Assembly: GCA_019424645.1 (NCBI GenBank)
Contig: JAHYZB010000037.1
Coordinates: 77,961-83,821, forward strand
DNA: 5,861 nt
Reading direction: 5' to 3'
Source: Oxalobacter formigenes
GTDB taxonomy: Bacteria > Pseudomonadota > Gammaproteobacteria > Burkholderiales > Burkholderiaceae_D
How positions within the stretch are numbered: position 1 is the first letter of the stretch; each line of letters begins with the position of its first letter. A program made the position numbers and the translations under genes. Below, in pieces: positions 1 to 5,861 of this stretch. The notes beneath the pieces are model-generated. The model worked only from the letters and a program-made list of their open reading frames with translations. It did not search any database and was not told where the DNA came from.

Positions 1-32
1 TTAAAGTTGTTCTATTACTCGTAATGGGTGCG

Positions 33-41
33 TGATAGAAT
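33..41 (+). promoter_or_regulatory. Candidate extended -10 promoter element upstream of secA
   Basis: The bases TGATAGAAT read as an extended -10 element: TG, one spacer base, then TAGAAT, which matches five of six positions of the sigma-70 consensus TATAAT. The best -35 at normal spacing is TATTAC at 13-18, which is poor, as expected if an extended -10 compensates. Transcription would start near position 48 and give secA a leader of about 80 bases. This is motif matching only, and the true promoter could lie upstream of the window. Confidence 0.3.
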
Positions 42-74
42 GATTTTTTTACCAGGGTGAACGTTGATTCAGTA

Positions 75-125
75 ATGAAACTGTCTTTATGCAATCACCG
101 CCACTGTACAATTTCAAGAACGTAA
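75..125 (+). promoter_or_regulatory. Candidate 16-codon leader ORF abutting secA
   Basis: An ATG at 75 opens a 16-codon frame, MKLSLCNHRHCTISRT, ending in TAA at 123-125, one base before the secA ATG at 127. The frame also stays open upstream to a TAG at 36-38, so a GTG at 57 is an alternative start. AGGG at 54-57 is too far from the ATG for a normal ribosome binding site. secA has only a weak AAGA (116-119) in front of it, so ribosomes finishing this frame could re-initiate at secA. It is not SecM: no signal sequence and no recognisable arrest motif. A chance ORF of this size is quite possible. Confidence 0.2.
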
Positions 126-126
126 C

Positions 127-2883
127 ATGTCCATATTGACCAGCCTTTTTGGCAGCCGCAATTCACGGCTGTTGAAGCAGTACGGCAAGACCGTAGCCAA
201 AATCAACTCGCTTGAACCTGCATTGGAGAAATTGTCCGATGCCGAACTGCAAGCGAAAACTCCCGAATTCAAAGAACGGCTTGCAAAAGGTGAATCGCTC
301 GACAGTATTTTGCCGGAAGCGTTTGCCGTTTGTCGTGAAGCCAGCAAGCGCGTTCTCAAGATGCGGCCGTTCGACGTCCAGTTGATCGGCGGCATGGCCT
401 TGCATGCCGGAAAAATTGCTGAAATGGGCACTGGTGAAGGTAAGACGCTTGTGGCGACTTTGCCGGCCTACCTGAACGGCCTGACCGGCAAGGGCGTCCA
501 TGTGGTGACCGTCAACGATTATCTGGCCCAGCGCGATGCCGAGTGGATGTCCCGACTGTACGGCTGGCTTGGTTTGACAACGGGTATCAACCTGTCAAAC
601 AGTGACCACGATGAAAAACAGCTCGCTTACGCGGCCGATATTACATACGGTACGAATAACGAATTCGGTTTCGATTACCTTCGCGACAATATGGTGTATG
701 ACACCGAAGACCGCGTACAGCGCGGTCTGGTCTATTCCATCGTGGATGAGGTTGACTCGATCCTGATCGATGAAGCCAGAACACCGTTGATCATTTCCGG
801 GCAGTCCGAAAATAATACCGATTTGTACTACAAGCTGAATTCGGTTCCCAAATTGCTGACCTTGCAAATCGGTGAGGAAACACGTGATGGCAAGGGAAAA
901 ATCGAGGTTCCGGGCGATTTCACCAAGGACGAGAAGGCCAACCAGGTCTATCTGACTGATGCCGGTTACGAAAAAGCCGAAAAGATTTTGACGAGTATGG
1001 GATTGCTGGCAGAAGGTGCTTCGCTTTATGACGCAAGCAATATCATTCTGGTTCATCATTTGTATGCCGCATTGCGTGCCAATACCCTGTTCCACCGCGA
1101 CCAGCATTATGTTGTTCAGGATGGACAGGTCATTATCGTCGATGAGTTCACCGGTCGCCTGATGGACGGTCGCCGCTGGTCTGATGGCCTGCATCAGGCA
1201 GTCGAAGCGAAAGAAGGTGTCAAGATCCAGAACGAAAACCAGACGCTGGCTTCGATTACATTCCAGAATTATTTCCGTATGTATGAAAAACTGTCCGGCA
1301 TGACTGGTACGGCCGATACGGAAGCCTATGAATTCCAGGAAATTTACGGCCTCGAAACCATTGTTATTCCGCCCAACAAAAAGAATCAGCGTACGGACAA
1401 GCAGGATCAGGTTTACAAGACCGATGAGGAAAAATATGGCGCGATGTTGAACGACATCAAGGACTGCTATGAACGCGGTCAGCCGGTTCTGGTCGGTACG
1501 ACATCCATTGAAAATTCCGAGTTGCTCTCCGGTATCCTGACCAAGGCGGGTTTGCCTCATAACGTCCTGAATGCAAAACAGCATGCCCGTGAAGCGGAAA
1601 TCGTTGCGCAGGCAGGCCGTCCGAAGATGATTACCATCGCGACCAATATGGCCGGTCGCGGTACGGATATCGTGTTGGGGGGTAATGTCGAGAAACAGAT
1701 CGAGTTCCTCCTGGCCGATGATTCGATACCGGAAGACCAGAAAGAGGCGAAAATCAGTCAGTTGCGTAACGAATGGCAGTCCTTGCACGATTTCGTTCTG
1801 GCACAGGGCGGTTTGCATATCATTGGCACTGAACGGCATGAATCCCGTCGTGTCGACAATCAGTTGCGAGGCCGTGCTGCCCGTCAGGGTGACCCGGGTT
1901 CCTCCCGCTTTTATCTGTCTCTGGACGATCAGTTGTTGCGTATTTTTGCCGGTGACAAGATGCGTTCGATTATGGAACGCCTGAAAATGCCTGAAGGCGA
2001 ACCGATCGAATCGGGTATCGTGACGCGCTCTATCGAATCGGCACAGAGAAAAGTCGAAGGACGCAATTTCGACATGCGTAAACAATTGCTGGAATATGAT
2101 GACGTCGCAAATGATCAGCGCAAAGTCATTTACACGCAGCGTAATGAATTACTGGAACTGATCGATACGGCAGAACTGATCACTTCCCTGCGTCACGGTG
2201 TTTTCACTGATATGTTCAGAACTTATGTGCCGGAACAGTCTGTTGAAGAACAGTGGGATATTGACGGGCTTGAAAAAGAATTTGCCAATCAGTGGAAACT
2301 GGATATTCCCCTGGCGGCCATGCTGGAAGAATCCAGAACGCTGACGGATGAAGATATGCTTGAGCATATCATCAAGACGGTGGACGAGTTTTATCAGGCC
2401 AAGGTCGATCTGGTTGGCAAGGAAGCGTTTGCAGCATATGAACGCAGTGTCATGCTTCAGAGCCTTGACAATTACTGGCGCGAACATCTTGCCGCGCTGG
2501 ATCATCTGCGTCAGGGTATTCATTTGCGTGGTTACGCCCAGAAGAACCCGAAACAGGAATACAAATTCGAGGCGTTCCAGTTGTTCAGCCAGATGCTCGA
2601 CATGATCAAGAACGACGTGACGAAAGTGCTGATGCTGGTCAGAATCCAGACACGCGAAGAAGTCGAAATGGCTGCTGCGATGAACGAAGAAGCACAGTAT
2701 TCCGATATCAGTTACGATCAGCCTGAAGTTGAAGACGATTCGGATTCCGAAGGCGATAGCGCCGAAGAAACCGAAGAAAAACAGCAACCCATCGTCAATA
2801 CAGTTCCGAAAGTCGGCAGAAACGATCCTTGTCCGTGCCAGAGTGGCAAAAAGTACAAGCATTGCCACGGACGTCTTGAATAA
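127..2883 (+). CDS. secA: Protein translocase subunit SecA
   Basis: SecA is the cytosolic, membrane-associated ATPase that pushes unfolded preproteins through the SecYEG channel. The 918-residue product has the full family layout. NBD1 holds the Walker A GTGEGKT (101-107, Lys106), the DYLAQRDAEW segment (131-140) and the Walker B VDEVDSILIDEARTP (206-220, Asp207/Glu208). The preprotein cross-linking domain is about 221-375. NBD2 has TTSIENSELLS (458-468), MAGRGTDI (508-515) and motif VI near 579-588. The helical scaffold/wing region is about 616-835. A C-terminal linker ends in a zinc/SecB-binding motif with Cys902, Cys904, Cys913 and His914. The ATG at 127 gives the usual N-terminus (MSILTSLFGSRNSRLLKQY), although only a weak AAGA precedes it. 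Oddities are Gly101 where E. coli SecA has Arg103, Ala585 where motif VI normally has Gly (GRAAR instead of GRAGR), Gln905 in the zinc motif, and a strongly acidic linker (about 866-884). There is no frameshift or truncation, so the protein is presumably functional. Confidence 0.99.
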   Translation: MSILTSLFGSRNSRLLKQYGKTVAKINSLEPALEKLSDAELQAKTPEFKERLAKGESLDSILPEAFAVCREASKRVLKMRPFDVQLIGGMALHAGKIAEMGTGEGKTLVATLPAYLNGLTGKGVHVVTVNDYLAQRDAEWMSRLYGWLGLTTGINLSNSDHDEKQLAYAADITYGTNNEFGFDYLRDNMVYDTEDRVQRGLVYSIVDEVDSILIDEARTPLIISGQSENNTDLYYKLNSVPKLLTLQIGEETRDGKGKIEVPGDFTKDEKANQVYLTDAGYEKAEKILTSMGLLAEGASLYDASNIILVHHLYAALRANTLFHRDQHYVVQDGQVIIVDEFTGRLMDGRRWSDGLHQAVEAKEGVKIQNENQTLASITFQNYFRMYEKLSGMTGTADTEAYEFQEIYGLETIVIPPNKKNQRTDKQDQVYKTDEEKYGAMLNDIKDCYERGQPVLVGTTSIENSELLSGILTKAGLPHNVLNAKQHAREAEIVAQAGRPKMITIATNMAGRGTDIVLGGNVEKQIEFLLADDSIPEDQKEAKISQLRNEWQSLHDFVLAQGGLHIIGTERHESRRVDNQLRGRAARQGDPGSSRFYLSLDDQLLRIFAGDKMRSIMERLKMPEGEPIESGIVTRSIESAQRKVEGRNFDMRKQLLEYDDVANDQRKVIYTQRNELLELIDTAELITSLRHGVFTDMFRTYVPEQSVEEQWDIDGLEKEFANQWKLDIPLAAMLEESRTLTDEDMLEHIIKTVDEFYQAKVDLVGKEAFAAYERSVMLQSLDNYWREHLAALDHLRQGIHLRGYAQKNPKQEYKFEAFQLFSQMLDMIKNDVTKVLMLVRIQTREEVEMAAAMNEEAQYSDISYDQPEVEDDSDSEGDSAEETEEKQQPIVNTVPKVGRNDPCPCQSGKKYKHCHGRLE

Positions 2884-2927
2884 AAGCGTGATTGCGTCAG
2901 CGGCAATAGTGGATTAATCTGGTTTGG

Positions 2928-2932
2928 TGGAG
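2928..2932 (+). promoter_or_regulatory. Ribosome binding site of argJ
   Basis: TGGAG lies eight bases before the ATG at 2941, a good Shine-Dalgarno match at normal spacing. It fixes the argJ start and shows that argJ can be translated independently of secA even if both share one mRNA. Confidence 0.7.
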
Positions 2933-2940
2933 TAAATATC

Positions 2941-4179
2941 ATGGCTGTCAATCTTTCCGTTCCCCTCGCTTCGGAATTGAAACCTGTATCGGGTCTTGAA
3001 CTCGGCTATGCAAAAGCGAATATCAAAAAGGCCGACAGGAAAGACCTGCTGGTCATGAAGCTGGCGCCAGAGGCGACTGTTGCCGGCGTGTTTACCAAAA
3101 ACCGCTTTTGTGCCGCACCGGTACAGATTTGCAAGGCCAATCTGGAAAAAACCGGGAAGGATAACAAGCCGATCCGGGCTTTGATGGTCAATACCGGAAA
3201 TGCCAATGCCGGTACGGGTGAGTCGGGCTATAAAAATGCTGTCGACACCAGTACAGCATTGGCAAAATTGCTGGGTTGCGATGCTGGGCAGGTTCTGCCT
3301 TTTTCTACGGGCGTCATTCTGGAACCGTTGCCAGCCGATAAAATCATTGCGGGGTTGCCGGCCGCTATCGCTGATCTCAAGGAAGACAACTGGTTAAATG
3401 CCGCCGAAGCGATCATGACGACGGATACCATTGCCAAAGCGGCTTCCCGTGTCGTTGTCATTGATGGAAAAAACGTCACGATTACCGGCATGTGCAAGGG
3501 CTCGGGCATGATCAAGCCGAATATGGCAACCATGCTGGGCTACATCGCTACCGATGCCGTGATTCCGCAGGAAGTGCTGGAAGTCATGCTGACGTCGGCG
3601 GTCAACAAATCGTTCAACTGCATTACGGTCGATGGCGATACCTCAACCAATGATTCGCTGATCCTCATGGCGACAGGCAAAGTCGATATCGGAATCACGA
3701 GCACGGCTTCCGGCAATTATCAGACAATGCTCGGCGCCGTAACGGATCTGGCTCAGGAACTGTCCCAGAAAATCATTCGTGACGGAGAGGGTGCATCCAA
3801 GTTCATTACCATTACTGTTGAAGAAGGCAAGTCTGAAGAAGAATGTCGTCAGATTGCTTATTCCGTCGCCCACTCGCCTCTGGTCAAGACGGCATTTTTC
3901 GCATCAGACCCGAATCTGGGCAGAATTCTTGCCGCTATCGGGTATGCCGGTATCGACGATCTGGATGTTGAAAAACTGAACCTGTATCTGGATGACGTCT
4001 GGGTTGCCAAAAATGGTGGCAGAAATCCCGATTATCTGGAAGAAGATGGCCAGCGCGTGATGAAGAAAAATGAAATCCTCGTCCGGATTACGCTGGCACG
4101 TGGCAATGCCGCTTCGACGGTCTGGACATGCGATCTGTCGCATGACTATGTTTCGATCAACGCAGATTACCGTTCATAA
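2941..4179 (+). CDS. argJ: Arginine biosynthesis bifunctional protein ArgJ (glutamate N-acetyltransferase / N-acetylglutamate synthase)
   Basis: ArgJ moves the acetyl group from N2-acetylornithine to glutamate, recycling it in the cyclic arginine pathway. Bifunctional members can also acetylate glutamate from acetyl-CoA. The 412-residue length is typical. ArgJ is an Ntn-type enzyme that cuts itself between an Ala and the nucleophilic Thr. Here the conserved segment GMIKPNMATMLGYI (189-202) places the cut between Ala196 and Thr197, giving an alpha chain of 196 and a beta chain of 216 residues. The STGV segment (122-125) supplies the Thr-Gly pair of the oxyanion hole. Other family landmarks are NTGNANAGTG (84-93), TVDGDTSTNDS (229-239) and the C-terminal DYVSINADYRS (402-412). 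The enzyme is cytosolic. Whether it is bifunctional or only the ornithine acetyltransferase cannot be told from sequence alone. It follows secA by 57 bases with no clear terminator between, and its stop overlaps the next start. Confidence 0.98.
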   Translation: MAVNLSVPLASELKPVSGLELGYAKANIKKADRKDLLVMKLAPEATVAGVFTKNRFCAAPVQICKANLEKTGKDNKPIRALMVNTGNANAGTGESGYKNAVDTSTALAKLLGCDAGQVLPFSTGVILEPLPADKIIAGLPAAIADLKEDNWLNAAEAIMTTDTIAKAASRVVVIDGKNVTITGMCKGSGMIKPNMATMLGYIATDAVIPQEVLEVMLTSAVNKSFNCITVDGDTSTNDSLILMATGKVDIGITSTASGNYQTMLGAVTDLAQELSQKIIRDGEGASKFITITVEEGKSEEECRQIAYSVAHSPLVKTAFFASDPNLGRILAAIGYAGIDDLDVEKLNLYLDDVWVAKNGGRNPDYLEEDGQRVMKKNEILVRITLARGNAASTVWTCDLSHDYVSINADYRS

Positions 4180-4181
4180 TG
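4177..4181 (+). promoter_or_regulatory. TAATG stop/start overlap between argJ and the ATPase gene
   Basis: The argJ stop TAA (4177-4179) shares its last A with the ATG (4179-4181) of the downstream ATPase gene. No Shine-Dalgarno sequence is visible in the roughly 20 bases before this ATG. This is the classic layout for translational coupling, where ribosomes terminating on argJ re-initiate on the next gene. Re-initiation is inferred from the layout. Confidence 0.75.
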
Positions 4182-5051
4182 ACGACACTTGAGCAATTTC
4201 TGGCACGCGCGGAGGCCGTTCTCGCCCGCGTTGAAGAACTGTTGCCGCCTTCTACGACGGCGGAAAACATCGACTGGAATTCTCCAACATCGGCTTTCCG
4301 CTGGAGAAAGAAAAACGGTCGCGGAACACTGGTGCCTATCGTCCATATTTCCCCCATATCACTCGTCGATCTGTTTTACGTCGAAAGGCAAAAAGCCTTG
4401 CTGGAACAAAATACACGCCAGTTTTTGCAAGGAAAACCAGCCAATAACGTGTTGTTGACCGGCGCACGAGGTACTGGCAAATCGTCACTGGTTCGTGCCT
4501 GTCTGAACGAATTTTCCGGTCAGGGGCTTCGCCTGATCGAAGTCGACAAGGATGACCTGATCGATCTTGAGGAAATTTCCGTACTGACGGCAACGCGCCC
4601 GGAACGTTTCATCATTTATTGTGACGACTTGTCTTTTGACGAGGGCGACAGCAGTTACAAGGCTCTGAAAGTCGCTCTTGACGGTAGCGTGGCTGCACAG
4701 CCTGACAATATCCTGATTTATGCGACATCCAACCGGCGCCATCTCTTGCCTGAGAAAATGTCCGATAACGAAGGATATTCCCACGATGCGAACGGTGACT
4801 TGCACCCCAGCGAAACCGTGGAAGAAAAAATATCCTTTTCAGACCGTTTCGGACTGTGGCTTTCTTTCTATCCTTACAGTCAGGATGAATACCTTTTCAT
4901 TACCGCTCACTGGTTAAGATCCCTTGGTTGCTCTGAAGACCAGATAGCGCAGTCGCGGGATGAATCCCTGCAATGGGCACTGCATCGTGGTTCCCGTTCC
5001 GGCCGTACGGCATGGCAGTTCGCGCGCGATTATTCAGGGCGTGTCTTGTAA
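4179..5051 (+). CDS. DUF815-family AAA-fold P-loop ATPase of unknown role
   Basis: The 290-residue protein matches the DUF815 family of predicted ATPases, common next to argJ in Burkholderiales. After an N-terminal region of about 90 residues without a recognised motif, the core has a Walker A GARGTGKS (95-102, Lys101), a Walker B ending in FIIYCDD (144-150, Asp149/Asp150), and a sensor-1-like strand ILIYATSNRRHL (178-189, Asn185). It also has the family signature HPSETVEEKISFSDRFGLWL (209-228), in which Arg223 is a candidate arginine finger. A C-terminal GSRSGRTAWQFARD (271-284) may act as sensor 2. No signal peptide or membrane segment is seen, so it should be cytosolic. The start overlaps the argJ stop and no other start fits better. 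Family members have no settled function that I know of. The motifs indicate ATP binding and probably hydrolysis. A link to arginine metabolism rests only on gene position. Confidence 0.93.
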   Translation: MTTLEQFLARAEAVLARVEELLPPSTTAENIDWNSPTSAFRWRKKNGRGTLVPIVHISPISLVDLFYVERQKALLEQNTRQFLQGKPANNVLLTGARGTGKSSLVRACLNEFSGQGLRLIEVDKDDLIDLEEISVLTATRPERFIIYCDDLSFDEGDSSYKALKVALDGSVAAQPDNILIYATSNRRHLLPEKMSDNEGYSHDANGDLHPSETVEEKISFSDRFGLWLSFYPYSQDEYLFITAHWLRSLGCSEDQIAQSRDESLQWALHRGSRSGRTAWQFARDYSGRVL

Positions 5052-5133
5052 ATTACGTCAGGTGATTGATTCTTTTCCTTTTTTACCGATTTCTGATTCA
5101 TCAGGCGGTCTTTAATCGCATTTTTGATGAGAA

Positions 5134-5163
5134 TGCGCAATGGCAGGGAACCCTGCTTGCGTA
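5134..5163. repeat. Imperfect inverted repeat (stem-loop) between genes
   Basis: The outer arms TGCGCAA (5134-5140) and TTGCGTA (5157-5163) pair with one G-T wobble. The inner arms GCAGG (5143-5147) and CCTGC (5152-5156) pair perfectly around a GAAC loop. Two unpaired bases (5141-5142) bulge on the left side. The stem totals 12 pairs. No T-run follows on either strand, so it is not a standard intrinsic terminator. It could be an operator-like dyad, an mRNA structure upstream of the next gene, or a weak or Rho-assisted terminator. Confidence 0.45.
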
Positions 5164-5197
5164 AAGTGATTCTGACTGAAAAAGAACACATTTACGT

Positions 5198-5203
5198 GAG
5201 AGG
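5198..5203 (+). promoter_or_regulatory. Ribosome binding site of the FAH-family gene
   Basis: GAGAGG ends five bases before the ATG at 5209 and eleven before a second in-frame ATG at 5215. The spacing slightly favours 5209, but both are usable, and the two starts differ by only two residues. Confidence 0.55.
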
Positions 5204-5208
5204 TCGCC

Positions 5209-5861
5209 ATGTTAATGACTGCCCTCGCCAATCGTTATGCACATCAGTTGCTCGATGCACGACAGAAATCGGAACTCATGCCATCACTGGCTTCACGGTA
5301 TCCGATAACCGTCGAAGATGCTTATGAAATTGCGGAACGCATTGGCGATATACGAACCGCCGAAGGTGAAACGATAATCGGACGGAAATTCGATTACCTG
5401 AATGGTATTTCCCCGGAAGATCATCGCAAGGCCCAGCTCCCGTTCTGGGGTTGGCTTTACGATTCGTCTGTCCGGTTCATGGAAAACAGCGAAGGCTCTT
5501 TCAGCCTGAAAGGAATGCTTCAACCCCGTATCGAGGCAGAAGTCGTTTTCAGGTTGGGAAAAGTCCCGCCAGAGAATGCGACTATCCGTGAAATGGCGGA
5601 TTGCATTGAATGGATGGCTCACGGTATCGAAGTGACGGAATATCCGTTTGTGGATTCGCCCCGGAATCTTGTCGACGCTGTTGCCGGTTTCGGCATGCAC
5701 GGCGCATTGCTGGTAGGGGAACCCAAAATCGTGTCCGAAGGAAGCCGGAAAAGTCTCGCCGATGTACTGGAATGCGCCAGTATGTCTCTGGCATGCGGGG
5801 AAGTCGTCCAGACAGCCGGTTTTGGCAGCGATACATTCAGCAATCCTCTGACAGGACTTCT
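5209..5861 (+). CDS. FAH-superfamily protein, MhpD-like 2-keto-4-pentenoate hydratase/decarboxylase family (3' end outside window)
   Basis: The reading frame is open from the ATG at 5209 to the window edge, giving 217 complete residues. Family members are around 260-270 residues, so most of the protein is present. It aligns along its length with MhpD-type hydratases, which act on 2-hydroxy-dienoates from aromatic meta-cleavage. Visible landmarks are IIGRK (56-60, Lys60), LQPRIEAEVVF (104-114) with the metal-ligand pair Glu109 and Glu111, the EWMAHGIEV segment (134-142) with the probable third ligand Glu141, and a GEVVQTAG...SNPLTGL stretch (197-217) matching the family's substrate-pocket region. 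The usual GLT after GRK is replaced by FDYLN, which suggests a divergent substrate. Related decarboxylases share this fold, so hydratase versus decarboxylase is undecided. No signal peptide is seen. It has its own ribosome binding site and sits 157 bases after the ATPase gene, so it may not belong to the upstream operon. No other aromatic-degradation gene is in view. Confidence 0.87.
   Translation, partial: MLMTALANRYAHQLLDARQKSELMPSLASRYPITVEDAYEIAERIGDIRTAEGETIIGRKFDYLNGISPEDHRKAQLPFWGWLYDSSVRFMENSEGSFSLKGMLQPRIEAEVVFRLGKVPPENATIREMADCIEWMAHGIEVTEYPFVDSPRNLVDAVAGFGMHGALLVGEPKIVSEGSRKSLADVLECASMSLACGEVVQTAGFGSDTFSNPLTGL

Larger units (their letters stand above)
5052..5208. other. Intergenic spacer between the ATPase gene and the FAH-family gene
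   Basis: This is the longest spacer in the window, 157 bases. It holds a T-rich stretch (about 5068-5084) shortly after the ATPase stop, without a convincing stem before it, a short CTGA/TCAG inverted repeat (5093-5104), and a longer imperfect hairpin (5134-5163). I see no credible sigma-70 promoter with matched -35 and -10 boxes. A transcription boundary here is plausible but not shown. Confidence 0.5.

Noticed and set aside
44..50. Run of seven T as the tail of an upstream terminator
   Set aside because: The only nearby inverted repeat (ATTAC/GTAAT at 14-25) has a two-base loop and lies 18 bases away, so no terminator hairpin adjoins the T-run.
107..112. TACAAT as the secA -10 box
   Set aside because: It matches five of six consensus bases, but the start site would fall only about seven bases before the secA ATG and no -35 sits at proper spacing.
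595..2085. 496-codon open frame on the - strand, opposite secA
   Set aside because: It lies wholly inside the highly conserved secA. Its translation is rich in Phe, Arg and Ile with no recognisable domain. Long antisense frames of this kind arise from codon bias in the sense gene.
2149..2868. 239-codon open frame on the - strand, opposite the secA 3' end
   Set aside because: It is antisense to conserved secA domains, hydrophobic by composition, and resembles no known family.
2891..2907. ATTGC/GCAAT inverted repeat between secA and argJ as a terminator
   Set aside because: The stem is only five pairs with a seven-base loop and has no T-run after it, so it is unlikely to end transcription before argJ.
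5093..5104. CTGA-TTCA-TCAG small inverted repeat
   Set aside because: A four-pair stem is expected by chance, and there is no T-run on the relevant side.
5124..5327. 67-codon + strand frame spanning the spacer and the start of the FAH-family gene
   Set aside because: It overlaps the FAH-family coding region in another frame, has no good ribosome binding site, and runs through the hairpin. Its product is Arg/Cys-rich with no recognisable motif.
1..5861. Mobile element, CRISPR array, tRNA/rRNA or defence system
   Set aside because: I saw no repeat-spacer pattern, transposase or integrase motifs, terminal inverted repeats or RNA gene signatures. About 95% of the window is taken up by four ordinary protein genes.

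Overview
The window is an ordinary chromosomal segment with four genes, all on the + strand. The proteins point to a betaproteobacterium of the order Burkholderiales. SecA closely matches what I remember of betaproteobacterial SecA from end to end, and the order secA, argJ, P-loop ATPase is a familiar Burkholderiales arrangement. Base composition looks close to 50% GC by eye, low for Burkholderia or Ralstonia. That would fit an Oxalobacter-like member of the Oxalobacteraceae, but this assignment is inference.

Layout: positions 1-126 are a leader with a possible extended -10 promoter element and a 16-codon mini-ORF that stops one base before secA. secA (127-2883) encodes the ATPase motor of the general secretion pathway. 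After a 57-base gap with a good ribosome binding site comes argJ (2941-4179), the bifunctional ornithine acetyltransferase/N-acetylglutamate synthase of arginine biosynthesis. Its TAA stop overlaps the ATG of the next gene in a TAATG junction. That gene (4179-5051) is a DUF815-type AAA-fold ATPase of unknown cellular role. A 157-base spacer follows, with a T-rich stretch and a long imperfect hairpin. The last gene starts at 5209 and runs off the window. It is a member of the fumarylacetoacetate hydrolase superfamily resembling MhpD (2-keto-4-pentenoate hydratase), with the metal-binding glutamates in place.

secA, argJ and the ATPase gene probably form one transcription unit: same strand, short or overlapping junctions, no terminator seen between them. 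Their known functions (protein export, arginine synthesis) are not linked biochemically. The tight coupling is between argJ and the ATPase. The FAH-family gene has its own ribosome binding site and is set apart, so it may be a separate unit.

I found no mobile element, CRISPR array, RNA gene or defence-like cassette. No clearly new system is visible. The points worth a second look are small: unusual residues in conserved SecA motifs, the mini-ORF abutting secA, the overlapping argJ/ATPase pair, and the hairpin plus FAH-family gene at the right end.
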